Assembly: GCF_900104335.1 (NCBI RefSeq)
Contig: NZ_FMXT01000001.1
Coordinates: forward strand, 682,001-746,000
Origin: Pseudobutyrivibrio sp. YE44
GTDB lineage: Bacteria > Bacillota > Clostridia > Lachnospirales > Lachnospiraceae
Length of the DNA stretch: 64,000 bases
Reading direction: 5' to 3'
Shown one piece after another: positions 44,398 through 53,092 of the stretch; within the stretch, counting starts at the first letter, position 1; every line of letters starts with the position of its first letter. A model generated the notes under the pieces. That model worked only from the letters and a program-made list of their open reading frames with translations. It was not told the origin of the DNA and did no database searches. A program made the position numbers and the translations under genes.

Positions 44398-45596
44398 TAC
44401 TCTTCACCTTCAAATCCACTGACAGTTTTCATTCCCTCAGTGAAATCCTCCATAGGATAAGCTATCTTTGTATCCTTATCTATGCCGGAAACAGAATAAA
44501 CCATCTGCTCCTCATAGTAATCTCCAAGCTCAACCTTCTTTTTCTCGAGTTTTCCACCATTATCAGCCCAAACAAAAGGATTTCCCTCATCATCATAAGC
44601 AAGATAATAGTCGTAAATATAGGTTCCATCTGAGAAATCCATCTCCTGACCATCAGTATGGCCAAGCTCAATATAAAGATGCTGGCCCATCATAAGACCT
44701 TCGCTATTATCCAAGGTCACATAGAAAGGATATTTTGTTGAATTACCTTCAGAGGACTCTCCGCCACCCATATTGTTTTGGTTTTCCTGCTTGGATTCAG
44801 TATCAATCTTTGTGATTTTACCACTCCAGGTTTGATCCTTGTCCACGCGGGAACGAATTGTAACAGGCTCATCCACATTAATAGCCCAAACATTCTGCTC
44901 GTTAATCTGGCCCTTTACTCTCATTTCTTTTGAAGCAAGTATAGTGATAAAAGACCCATCAGTAGTGTAAGGATTGGTGTCATCAGCAATCTTTGTAATA
45001 ACTCCGTCTACTGAGGAATTAATGGTAGAATTATTAATCTTGTTATTGTTTTCTTCTATTTTTGCATTGGTAGAAGCTATAGAGTTTTCTGCAATGGCTA
45101 TATCTGTTTTTAAGCCTTCGATCTGGTTAGTCAAATCTTCACGCTTTTGCTTATCCTCGTCCTTCTCACCCTTTATCTTTCCGATATCCTCTGTAAGCTT
45201 ATCAATAGACCTTTTATACTCACTTATATTTAAATTCTGAGTTTCAATGTCAAATCCATATTGAGTGTTCTCAGCTTCCAAGGAATCCGTCTTGTATGAA
45301 AACAATGGCGTACCTACAGTTACAGTATCTCCCTGTGAAACAAAAATCTTATCTATTTCACGTTCTGAACTTTTTGTTATGCTGGTGGATTCCTGACCTT
45401 CAACAACACCCATAAAAACATTTGTGGAATATGAGCTGTTTTCACCCATTATCTCTGATAAAGACATTACATAGACCTGGGAATTATCCCCAGTAGCCTT
45501 AGACTTAAAGAAATCAAAAGCACCTTTTTTGTATGCAATAAAACCTGCGACAGCCAAGGCGGCAACAACAACTAAAGCAATTATTTTTTTCTTCAT
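44397..45596 (-). CDS. HlyD-family efflux adaptor
   Basis: 399 residues, first gene of the export operon. Membrane anchor near the N-terminus (KIIALVVVAALAVAGFIAY), lipoyl half SQGDTVTVGTPLFSY, a coiled-coil hairpin (about 110-190) with NKINNSTINSSVDGVITKI, and barrel motif KGQINEQNVWAINVDEPV. It differs from the second adaptor at 42144, so this exporter carries two adaptors. It lies next to an adaptor-ATPase-permease set with single-base overlaps. Confidence 0.87.
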   Translation of the reverse strand: MKKKIIALVVVAALAVAGFIAYKKGAFDFFKSKATGDNSQVYVMSLSEIMGENSSYSTNVFMGVVEGQESTSITKSSEREIDKIFVSQGDTVTVGTPLFSYKTDSLEAENTQYGFDIETQNLNISEYKRSIDKLTEDIGKIKGEKDEDKQKREDLTNQIEGLKTDIAIAENSIASTNAKIEENNNKINNSTINSSVDGVITKIADDTNPYTTDGSFITILASKEMRVKGQINEQNVWAINVDEPVTIRSRVDKDQTWSGKITKIDTESKQENQNNMGGGESSEGNSTKYPFYVTLDNSEGLMMGQHLYIELGHTDGQEMDFSDGTYIYDYYLAYDDEGNPFVWADNGGKLEKKKVELGDYYEEQMVYSVSGIDKDTKIAYPMEDFTEGMKTVSGFEGEE

Positions 45597-45662
45597 AGCA
45601 TTTCCCTTTTAACTAATTATTTGTAGGCACTGTTCTACCTCCAATAATACAGTTATAACATT

Positions 45663-45694
45663 AAAAAAAAGGCAATGCAATAAATTGCACTGCC
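45663..45694 (-). terminator. Terminator after the HD-domain gene
   Basis: Stem ggcaatgcaa (45671-45680) with ttgcactgcc (45685-45694), one G-T pair, tetraloop, then eight T on the - strand. Confidence 0.87.
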
Positions 45695-45713
45695 CCTTTA
45701 GATTTCCTTAGAA

Positions 45714-46172
45714 TTAGCGACACAATAATGTTTCTTTAGTGGAAACACATTTATCTGCTACACAAACTATCCATGCCTCACGGCTTCTTGGAAGCTTTGT
45801 AATATTTAATGGCCACATATGGCTTTCAATAACAGACTGTGTATGTTTTCCAATTCCAAAATGTTCCACTGCATTATCTTTAGCGGTTTTGGAATGTGAA
45901 AAACCATGAAGTCCATGACCGTCATCTGTTTCATGCCAATCATATAGATAATAGTCATGTAAAAAGGCGCCGATTGATAAAACCCTGTCGTCGCCTCCTA
46001 AATGGAACCTTTTATTAATCCAATAGCTAAGTCTTGTAACACTTTCAACATGTTCAAAGGTAGTTATTCTACCATGCTGAATGTAGTTTTTCATATCCTG
46101 TACTCGTTCATCATTCTTGATAGGAGCAAGAATATGATTTAAACGCACCTCTTCTTCTGGTTTTAATTTCAT
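45714..46172 (-). CDS. HD-domain protein, probable phosphohydrolase
   Basis: 152 residues from the ATG at 46172. An HD domain is visible: HVESVTRLSYWINKRF, then LSIGAFLHDYYLYDWHE (HD pair) and IESHMWPLN. Close relatives are short clostridial HD proteins of unknown substrate. The HDYYLYDWH variant and the GHGLHGFSHSKTA loop are typical of that group. Single gene with a strong terminator. Confidence 0.82.
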   Translation of the reverse strand: MKLKPEEEVRLNHILAPIKNDERVQDMKNYIQHGRITTFEHVESVTRLSYWINKRFHLGGDDRVLSIGAFLHDYYLYDWHETDDGHGLHGFSHSKTAKDNAVEHFGIGKHTQSVIESHMWPLNITKLPRSREAWIVCVADKCVSTKETLLCR

Positions 46173-46279
46173 AAATACATATACCTCAAAATACAACCTA
46201 ACACTTCCCTCTGAAGTATGTTTGTATTGTATCAGAGAAATATGTTCATTGCGTGAAAATTAGAAAAATATTTAAAAAA

Positions 46280-47209
46280 CTATCTAAATCTATAACGGCT
46301 ATTTGTATCTCTACCGTCATTAAAGGAACCCATAACAACTATGGCACCGTCAGGGTTAACCTCTGCTAAACCAACCTTGGCAACAGTTTCTGTATTCATA
46401 GAAATGTAGAATACATAAACTTCATCTGTAAAGAAATAGTCATAGCGCTGATCATCAGTAAGGCTCTCTTCTATTTCCTCACAGCAGGCCCCCTTGTCAA
46501 TTAAGAAGCGACCTGTGTAATCATTATCCTTTCTTCCATAGGTAATGGTATAACCCTCTTCCTCTGGAAAATCAAGAGCTAATTGAGCCTTTGCCTCTTC
46601 TTCGTTAGCAACAGGGGTTAAGTCATAAGCCGAAACCTGTGGTTCTTCTTTTGGATTATAATCTGGAATAGCTATCCATAGCTTTAAAATCCAAAGCTGG
46701 AAGCAAAGTATCAAAACCAAGAATGCTGCAGCCATGTAAGCTAAGATAGACTTTATATTTATTTTTTTAGAAACTGAAGCATTCACCTCTGATGAAGTTG
46801 CTTCTTCTGGCTCTTCAGAAACATTCTTCTTTATGGTTAGAGTCTTTAATCTTTCCTTTAAGCGACTCTTTATGCCCGCTAGAAAACTTAAATCAATTTT
46901 AAATTTCTTCTTTTCAGGCTTAATTCTAGCCTGAGCATACTCGGAGGCCATGATAGTCTCCATACAGTGGTTACAAATCACCTGGTTTTCAGCCGGCTGC
47001 CCGCAAATGACGCAATTGCCATCATGTGCAACCTCTGCTGCTATATCAAATATTCGTGTTTTAAAACGACGACCAAAAACAGAGACTAGAATTCGTCTTT
47101 CATTTTCCAGCCTCAGAATTCCTTCTACAACCTGCATCTTTGAAAAATCATACTTAGATGTCAGTCGCACCATGTAAAATAATTCTTGTTTTAATTTTTC
47201 ATCGTCCAT
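46280..47209 (-). CDS. Membrane protein with N-terminal zinc-ribbon-like cysteines
   Basis: About 309 residues; ATG at 47209 chosen because AAGGG lies six bases before it. Around residues 56-76 there are two CxxC pairs (CVICGQPAENQVICNHC), probably a zinc site. One membrane helix (about 166-187, ILAYMAAAFLVLILCFQLWI) precedes an extracellular domain (about 205-309) with EEEGYTITYGRKD and a Cys-Cys pair (KGACCEEI). No family recognised. It overlaps the PilZ gene, so the two probably work together. Confidence 0.65.
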   Translation of the reverse strand: MDDEKLKQELFYMVRLTSKYDFSKMQVVEGILRLENERRILVSVFGRRFKTRIFDIAAEVAHDGNCVICGQPAENQVICNHCMETIMASEYAQARIKPEKKKFKIDLSFLAGIKSRLKERLKTLTIKKNVSEEPEEATSSEVNASVSKKINIKSILAYMAAAFLVLILCFQLWILKLWIAIPDYNPKEEPQVSAYDLTPVANEEEAKAQLALDFPEEEGYTITYGRKDNDYTGRFLIDKGACCEEIEESLTDDQRYDYFFTDEVYVFYISMNTETVAKVGLAEVNPDGAIVVMGSFNDGRDTNSRYRFR

Positions 47210-47885
47210 ATACATCCCTTATGATTTTTGAAGCTTTTGCGCTCTTTCCATCCATCCCCTTGAAACAAAGATATGCTAAAAGCTTGTTATCTCTTTCTAT
47301 TACCTTGCCGGCATAAAGAATCCCGTTTTTTTCTACCTCAGCCCTAACAATTTTAGCTTTAATTGCAAGACTGAAATCTGAATTACATGCAGAGTCAGCA
47401 AAATTGATTTCTACCACATCTCCTATAGTGACTCTATTTGCATTACCTATAAAAGAAACACCAGCATCACTTACATCCAAAACAGAAACGGAGAATCTTC
47501 TACCATCCTCCATACAAGCCGAACCAGGGGAATTAACTATAACTCTAGTATCCTCTCTTCTTTCACTAGAAGCTGCAATAGTTCCAAAATTACTAGAATC
47601 TACAGCATAATAATCAACGCCCCTAAAATTCACCACATTTACAGCCACATTCTTCCATACAACTCGGCCGTTGGTACGTGGATCAATGCAGTGCAGAGCA
47701 AAGCGCATACTCTCAGGGGCACCATGTCTAAAGTCTACAACTCTGTCATTGTAAACATAAGGCTTTACCAGCACACCTGTGCCGGAGTTGGTGCCAACCA
47801 CCTCTGTTTTCAATTCAAAGGATGAACCACCGATAAGTACTTCTAAAGTAACTATCTGTCCAGCCTCAAGCTGTTCTAACTTCAT
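47199..47885 (-). CDS. PilZ-domain cyclic di-GMP receptor (YcgR-like)
   Basis: 228 residues: N-terminal YcgR-type domain (about 1-95) and PilZ domain (about 100-215). The c-di-GMP signature is nearly complete: the arginine motif RREDTR (RxxxR, about 108-113) and DVSDAGVSF (D/NxSxxG). The window also encodes a GGDEF protein at 13343. Overlap with the membrane protein gene (47209) suggests output to the envelope. The family call is firm, the target not. Confidence 0.88.
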   Translation of the reverse strand: MKLEQLEAGQIVTLEVLIGGSSFELKTEVVGTNSGTGVLVKPYVYNDRVVDFRHGAPESMRFALHCIDPRTNGRVVWKNVAVNVVNFRGVDYYAVDSSNFGTIAASSERREDTRVIVNSPGSACMEDGRRFSVSVLDVSDAGVSFIGNANRVTIGDVVEINFADSACNSDFSLAIKAKIVRAEVEKNGILYAGKVIERDNKLLAYLCFKGMDGKSAKASKIIRDVYGR

Positions 47886-47982
47886 AAATATCTCCCTGTT
47901 CCTTTCATATTATTAATTATACATAATATTAATCGGCTTTTTTCATTTAATTATCATATTTTTCAAAATTTTTAGAAATTTA

Positions 47983-48837
47983 TTAAGATATGGTTCTTTC
48001 CGCTGCTTCTACCACATGCTTAACCAAGATGCTGGTGGTTACTCCGCCTACTCCACCTGGAACTGGTGTGATACTATCAACAATTGACTCTACCTCATCA
48101 AAAATAACATCTCCACAAAGCTTATTCTTTTCATCATTCCAGTTTATTCCAACATCTATTACAGTCTGTCCTTCTCTTAAATATTCTTTTCCCACAGACT
48201 CCATCTTTCCAGTGGCTACCACAACAATATCTGCTTCCTTTGTGATTGAAGGAATATCCTTTGTTCTGGTATGACAGATAGTAACAGTAGCATTTTCATG
48301 CATAAGCATCATTGCTACAGGTCTACCAATTACAAGAGAACGACCGATAACGGCAACCTTCTTTCCAGAAAGCTCTATGCCATAATACTTGAGAATTTCC
48401 ATAGCAGCCTCTGCTGTACATGGAGCAAATCCAAGGTCTGTATTAGTGAACACTCCAGCAAGAGATAAATCTGTACAGCCATCCACATCCTTAGCTGCAT
48501 TAAGACTTGCTCTAGCCTTTTCGCCATCTATATGCTTAGGCAAAGGTCTAAACATAAGAATTCCGTGTATATTTATATCTTTATTTAATTTTTCAAGTGT
48601 ATCAAAAAAGTCTTCTGAACTAACATCTGCTGGTAATTCAGTAACCTGAACCTGAACCCCAACCTGCTGACATTTCTTAATTGCTCCTCTCTCATAGGAT
48701 AAATCATCAGGTCGTTCACCTACACGTAGAATTCCAAGAGTGGGAACTATACCTTTACTATTTAAATCATTTACTCTATTTATTAAATCTTCATTTAACA
48801 ATCCAACTACATCTTTTCCCTTTAATAACTTTGCCAT
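47983..48837 (-). CDS. folD: Bifunctional methylene-THF dehydrogenase/cyclohydrolase
   Basis: 284 residues. FolD motifs: SYERGAIKKCQQVG with catalytic Lys, HGILMFRPLPKHID and GRSLVIGRPVAMML, ending PVPGGVGGVTTSILVKHVVEAA (conserved PGGVGP-type segment). Interconverts methylene-, methenyl- and formyl-THF. It follows the cyclodeaminase gene by 11 bases, giving a one-carbon operon. Confidence 0.96.
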   Translation of the reverse strand: MAKLLKGKDVVGLLNEDLINRVNDLNSKGIVPTLGILRVGERPDDLSYERGAIKKCQQVGVQVQVTELPADVSSEDFFDTLEKLNKDINIHGILMFRPLPKHIDGEKARASLNAAKDVDGCTDLSLAGVFTNTDLGFAPCTAEAAMEILKYYGIELSGKKVAVIGRSLVIGRPVAMMLMHENATVTICHTRTKDIPSITKEADIVVVATGKMESVGKEYLREGQTVIDVGINWNDEKNKLCGDVIFDEVESIVDSITPVPGGVGGVTTSILVKHVVEAAERTIS

Positions 48838-48848
48838 TTTCTAGTCTC

Positions 48849-49463
48849 CTACATTCTATTCCAAACATCCTGATAGATTTCATCTGCAAGCTTTGTATAC
48901 TTTGAAACCAGACTATCTACCTTTTGATCTAACTCATCAGCATAAGCTCTATCCTTCATGGATTTAGTATTTATCTTTACATTTACAGCAGCCCCCTTTA
49001 TTGCCCCCTGAAGCAAGGCTGCACCTGTAGCTGCATCACTTATCATAATAACTGAACCCTTATCTGCAAAGTCTCTCTGAAGTTCAACTGACTCACAGGC
49101 AAGCTCTAAAATTTTAAAAGGAACCTGGGCTGCATCCTTTAGACACTTTTCCATTATCTCATCTCTCCCCGGTTCATCCTTTGGAAGTCCATAAGCTTTG
49201 GAAAGTGGCTCAAAAGCAAATGCATCATCATCTATACATTTTAACAAAGCAAAACGAATATCCTCAGCTTTTTTCATAAGAGCTTTTATATCATCTTCAA
49301 CCTCAGCATATTTTTTCTTACCGAGGGTAAATTCTCCCACCATGCTTCCAAGAGCTGTTCCAATTGCACCAGCAAGAGCACTGGCTCCTCCTCCACCTGG
49401 CACAGACTTCTTAGCTGCAAGCTCACAAGTAAAATTCATAACACTTGTAGTAATTAAACTCAT
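48849..49463 (-). CDS. fchA: FTCD_C family cyclodeaminase/cyclohydrolase
   Basis: 204 residues of the formiminotransferase-cyclodeaminase C-terminal family: FTCELAAKKSVPGGGGASALAGAIGTALGSMV (its GGGG-SA core at about 22-30) and the ending INTKSMKDRAYADEL. Such stand-alone proteins are methenyl-THF cyclohydrolases or formimino-THF cyclodeaminases in purinolytic Clostridia. Pairing with folD suggests the former or a support role. The symbol fchA is tentative. Confidence 0.82.
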   Translation of the reverse strand: MSLITTSVMNFTCELAAKKSVPGGGGASALAGAIGTALGSMVGEFTLGKKKYAEVEDDIKALMKKAEDIRFALLKCIDDDAFAFEPLSKAYGLPKDEPGRDEIMEKCLKDAAQVPFKILELACESVELQRDFADKGSVIMISDAATGAALLQGAIKGAAVNVKINTKSMKDRAYADELDQKVDSLVSKYTKLADEIYQDVWNRM

Positions 49464-49485
49464 ACATATTCTCCTTTTATAATTC

Positions 49486-49534
49486 TACTAAAAACAAAAC
49501 TCCAAAGCCTTGAAGGACATTCAAAGCTTTGGAG
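49486..49534 (-). terminator. Terminator after the pfkB unit
   Basis: Stem ctccaaagccttga with ttcaaagctttggag (49500-49534, one bulge), followed on the - strand by TTTTGTTTTTAG. It ends transcription from the pfkB gene or the small ORF at 49542. Confidence 0.8.
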
Positions 49535-49541
49535 TGATTTA

Positions 49542-49715
49542 TCATCCATTTATAAAATCAAAAATTGTCATTTGATTTGAATCAGACACCAGGGAATCAT
49601 AGTTTTCCTGCTCTTCAGCAGTCATTTCTCTATGAAACACGTAAGTCTCTTGTTTAATTGTCCCATCCATATCAAAATACAACTGCCTATAGCTGTTTGT
49701 TTCCCTGTCCATCAT
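49542..49715 (-). pseudogene. Short ORF of 57 aa, possibly the 3' end of a decayed gene
   Basis: This fills most of the 310-base gap between fchA and pfkB. From the ATG at 49715 the frame reads MMDRETNSYRQLYFDMDG, then TIKQETYVFHREMTAEEQEN and ends QMTIFDFING. It is protein-like in composition, with balanced charges. The ribosome site is weak. A stop codon lies seven codons upstream, and the coding pattern seems to continue in another frame (LYHYAYNEILKGF) if one T of the run at 49727-49730 is removed, as after a frameshift. I do not recognise it. Confidence 0.4.
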
Positions 49716-49772
49716 GTAAAAATCAAAATCCTTTCAAGATTTCATTATAAGCATAATGGTATAACCTTGCAA

Positions 49773-50705
49773 TTATTTCTTTTCAGGGATTTCAATGCCA
49801 AACTCGCTTGGTAAAAATCTAGGACATACATTGTCGGAAGTAACAATAACAGATGCTGCCAGTGTAGAACCAATCTCACATGCCTCCTCCATTGTCTTAC
49901 CATAGGTAAGACCAATTGTTACACCTGCAAAGAACGAATCTCCCGCTCCAGTTGTATCCTTTACATCAACTTTTCTCGCTGGAACGAATCCTGAGTTTCC
50001 TTCCATATCAGCATAAACAGCACCCTGACCGCCCAAAGTAACAATCATCTTTGGAATCTGAGCACCCTGAATCTTCTTTGAAAGGATTTCAATCATCTCA
50101 TCAGGAGTTTTCTCTGAATAGTCATCCATGAAAAGGATTCCAGCCTCCTGCTGATTGCAAACGAAGCATTCTACATTCTTAAGGAAATCACGACGCTCTA
50201 CAGCAATGCTCATATTTGAAACTGCAGCATATACCTTAAGGTTATACTTCTCTGCATACTTGAATACGCGCTTGATAGTATCCTTTTCCATATCGATCTC
50301 AAGGGCGATACTGTCAGCATCCTTAAAAATCTCATCTCCCTCTTCATCCAAAATATCGTTGATAACAGAAAGGTCAGGACGCTTAGAAATAGAAGCAACT
50401 ACATCACCATGATTATCGAAAACTGCAAGCCACTTTCCCATTCCATCAGGAGTTCTACGAACAAATCTTGTATCAACCTTGTGATTGTTAAGCTTATCAA
50501 GGACACCTGTACCAATACCGCTTTCATCTACAAGACTGACAAAAGTAGGACGAAGCTCCACATTTGCAATGTCCTCTACAACATTTCTACTAACACCACC
50601 ATGAACCTCTTCAACAGTTCCAACGTTTCGACCAGCTGGAATATAGCTAGCTGTTGAATGTCCCTTAATATCGATAAATACTGCACCTAAAACAACGATT
50701 CCCAT
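49773..50705 (-). CDS. PfkB family carbohydrate/nucleoside kinase
   Basis: 310 residues of the ribokinase fold. N-terminal VVLGAVFIDIKGHS, the GRNVGTVEEVHGGVSRNVVED glycine-rich hinge, and the C-terminal PfkB signature DTTGAGDSFFAGVTIGL with catalytic Asp. The substrate is probably a sugar or nucleoside; the position does not tell. Overlapping promoters face away from the CobW gene. Confidence 0.88.
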   Translation of the reverse strand: MGIVVLGAVFIDIKGHSTASYIPAGRNVGTVEEVHGGVSRNVVEDIANVELRPTFVSLVDESGIGTGVLDKLNNHKVDTRFVRRTPDGMGKWLAVFDNHGDVVASISKRPDLSVINDILDEEGDEIFKDADSIALEIDMEKDTIKRVFKYAEKYNLKVYAAVSNMSIAVERRDFLKNVECFVCNQQEAGILFMDDYSEKTPDEMIEILSKKIQGAQIPKMIVTLGGQGAVYADMEGNSGFVPARKVDVKDTTGAGDSFFAGVTIGLTYGKTMEEACEIGSTLAASVIVTSDNVCPRFLPSEFGIEIPEKK

Positions 50706-50738
50706 GAATATATACTCCTTATAAAAATAGTATTTTTG

Positions 50739-50766
50739 ATTATAACACTACATGTTATAATATCAA
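50739..50766. promoter_or_regulatory. Overlapping divergent promoters of pfkB and the cobW-like gene
   Basis: On the - strand TTGATA (50766-50761), 16-base spacer and TATAAT (50744-50739) serve pfkB. On the + strand TATAAT (50756-50761) could serve the CobW gene. Together they form an inverted repeat attataac-N7-gttataat (50739-50761), so only one polymerase may bind at a time. Confidence 0.65.
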
Positions 50767-50802
50767 GTAATTGTGATAAATTAGTTTTGGATGGAGCTAA
50801 AA

Positions 50803-51735
50803 ATGATAAAAGTAGATTTAATTACAGGTTTTCTTGGAAGTGGAAAAACCACTTTCCTAAAAAAATACGTTCAATATTTTCTAGATAAGGGGCAGAAAAT
50901 AGGTATTCTCGAAAATGACTACGGAGCAGTAAATGTTGATATGCTCCTACTTAATGATCTTCGTTCAGAAAACTGTGAGCTTGAAATGGTTGCCGGAGGC
51001 TGTGATGCCGATTGTCACCGCCGTCGTTTTAAGACAAAGCTTATATCTATGGGTATGAGCGGCTACGACCGTGTTATTATTGAGCCTTCCGGTATTTTTG
51101 ATGTTGATGAGTTTTTTGATTCTCTAAGGGATGAGCCACTTGACCGTTGGTATGAAATTGGAAATGTAATCACCATCGTGGATGCAAAGCTTGAAGATTC
51201 TCTTTCTGAAGATTCAGATTTCTTCTTGGCATCACAAATTGCCAACGCTGGAAAAATTGTTCTCAGCCGAACTCAGCTTACTGATACTGACACTATTAAC
51301 AATACAATCTCTCATCTTAAGGCTGCAGCTGATAAGGCAAAGCTTGATAAGGATATTGATTCAATTATATTTGATAAAGATTGGAACAATCTAACTGAAC
51401 AGGATTATGAAAGTCTTGCCAGCTGCGGCTACAGCAAGCATTCCTATATAAAGAAATTGGGAACAGACGATACCGGCTTTAAAACTGTTTATTTCCTCGA
51501 ACTACCACTAAAGAAAGACGGTCTAAAGGAAAAGATTGATACACTTATGTCTGATCCATCCTTTGGAACTATCCTTCGAGCTAAGGGCTTCTTCCAGGAA
51601 AACGATACTTGGTATCAATTTAATGCGACCAAAGCAGACTTTACGCTAACCGAGATGCCTGTTGGCCAGCAGGTCTTCATCGTAATCGGCGAAGAAATTG
51701 CAGAAGATAAAGTTAAGGAATTCTTTACAAAATAA
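50803..51735 (+). CDS. CobW/COG0523-like GTPase
   Basis: 310 residues from the ATG at 50803 (six bases after GGAG). The GTPase P-loop ITGFLGSGKTTFLKKYV (about 5-21) and ILENDYGAVNVD (switch region) are typical of CobW/HypB/UreG metallochaperone GTPases. The usual CxCC metal motif appears as GGCDADC (about 66-72), with two Cys separated by three residues. The C-terminal CobW domain (about 220-310) is short. Probably inserts or traffics a metal or cofactor; the client is unknown. Its stop lies inside the outer stem of repeat copy B. Confidence 0.85.
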   Translation: MIKVDLITGFLGSGKTTFLKKYVQYFLDKGQKIGILENDYGAVNVDMLLLNDLRSENCELEMVAGGCDADCHRRRFKTKLISMGMSGYDRVIIEPSGIFDVDEFFDSLRDEPLDRWYEIGNVITIVDAKLEDSLSEDSDFFLASQIANAGKIVLSRTQLTDTDTINNTISHLKAAADKAKLDKDIDSIIFDKDWNNLTEQDYESLASCGYSKHSYIKKLGTDDTGFKTVYFLELPLKKDGLKEKIDTLMSDPSFGTILRAKGFFQENDTWYQFNATKADFTLTEMPVGQQVFIVIGEEIAEDKVKEFFTK

Positions 51736-51838
51736 AACTCTGGTTACGGCTACAAGCCTTAGATTCTCTCCGCTCAGCTATAGAAAGCTTCGCTTGAGAG
51801 AACTAAGAGCTTGATGCCTACCAGAGTTTTTTCTTTTC
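51734..51838 (+). repeat. Palindromic structured element, copy B, bidirectional terminator
   Basis: Outer stem of 11 pairs 51734-51744 with 51820-51830, which includes the stop codon of the CobW gene and is followed by TTCTTTT on the + strand; on the - strand the same stem ends in TTTT. The inner words acggctacaagccttagat (51746-51764) and taagagcttgatgcctac (51804-51821) match copies A and C. It separates the CobW gene from leuC, which ends at 51838. Confidence 0.8.
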
Positions 51839-53079
51839 TAGGCTTCTACAATTTCTCCTGCAATTGCCGTCGCAGCTGCGGTGGCTGGACTAGCCAAATA
51901 TATTTTAACTTTGCTAGTACCCATACGTCCAAGGAAGTTACGATTGTTTGTGGATACTACCACCTCGTCGTCGGAAAGGATTCCGCCTCCACGTCCACAA
52001 CATAAGCCACAGCCAGGTGTTGTGATTATAGCCCCAGCATCAGAAAGAATACCAAGCGTTCCATCTGCAAGGGCCTGGCGATAAACCTTTCTACTTGCAG
52101 GTGTAACAATCATTTTTACAAAAGGAGCAACATGCTTTCCCTTGAGAATTGTAGCAGCTGTTCTTAAATCCTCCAAACGTCCATTGGTACAAGAACCCAA
52201 AAAGACTTGATTTACCTTTGTACCCTTAAGCTCAGAAACGGGCTTAATATTATCCACCAAGGATGGGCATGCACAAACAGGTACGAAATCCTCTGCCCTA
52301 TATCTAAGTATCTTTGAATACTCTGCGTCATTATCTCCAAACAAAGCTTTAACCTTATCATCATATGGTATCTTACAATAATCGCAGGTCTTCTCATCTG
52401 GAGCAAACAAACCACATTTTGCACCAGCTTCTACAGACATATTAGCCATAGTCATTCGGCTAGCAACACTCATTGCATCAACTGTGCTTCCTGTAAATTC
52501 TATAGCCTGATAGGTTGCTCCACTAGCTGTCAAATCACCAATAATCTTTAGAATAATATCCTTTGAAGTGACGTTTCCAGAAAGAGTTCCATCAATTTCT
52601 ACCTTAATGGTCTCTGGAACCTTTACCCAAAGCTGGCCTGTTCCAAGGATACCAGCCATCTCTGTATAGCCAATACCAGTAGAAAAAGCTCCTACGCAGC
52701 CATAAGTAACAGTGTGACTGTCAGTTCCAAAGGCAATATCGCCTGGCTTTACATACCCTGCTTCAGTCATAAGCTGATGACAGATACCATCTGTACGATG
52801 AACATTCTTAAGACCGTGCTTATCTGCAAACTCGTCAGCAATTCTAAAATGTCTGCTATCATCCACCTGAGTTGCTGGAAGGAAATGATCATAGATGAAT
52901 ACGATCTTGTTTGGATCATAAACCTTATCAAATCCCATTTCTTCGAATTTCTGTATAGCAAAAGGTGCCATAATATCATCAATCATGCACCAATCCACGT
53001 CTACAGTAACAATATCTCCAGGCTTAACTTCATGTCCAACCTTGTTTCCAATTATCTTTTCAATAAGTGTGTGTCCCAT
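51838..53079 (-). CDS. Aconitase-family isopropylmalate dehydratase-like large subunit 1
   Basis: 413 residues of the LeuC/aconitase family. Catalytic and cluster parts: HFLPATQ, FGTDSHTVTYGCVGAFSTGIG, the first 4Fe-4S cysteine in GSCTNGRLEDLR and the pair in PGCGLCCGRGGG, then NRNFLGRMG. All three ligands are present. The CGLCCGRGG sequence differs from usual LeuC (CGPCLG), suggesting another hydroxyacid substrate, such as dimethylmalate, methylmalate or homologues. Paired with the small subunit at 53093. Last gene of the tandem. Confidence 0.85.
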   Translation of the reverse strand: MGHTLIEKIIGNKVGHEVKPGDIVTVDVDWCMIDDIMAPFAIQKFEEMGFDKVYDPNKIVFIYDHFLPATQVDDSRHFRIADEFADKHGLKNVHRTDGICHQLMTEAGYVKPGDIAFGTDSHTVTYGCVGAFSTGIGYTEMAGILGTGQLWVKVPETIKVEIDGTLSGNVTSKDIILKIIGDLTASGATYQAIEFTGSTVDAMSVASRMTMANMSVEAGAKCGLFAPDEKTCDYCKIPYDDKVKALFGDNDAEYSKILRYRAEDFVPVCACPSLVDNIKPVSELKGTKVNQVFLGSCTNGRLEDLRTAATILKGKHVAPFVKMIVTPASRKVYRQALADGTLGILSDAGAIITTPGCGLCCGRGGGILSDDEVVVSTNNRNFLGRMGTSKVKIYLASPATAAATAIAGEIVEA

Positions 53080-53092
53080 AACATCTCCAATT

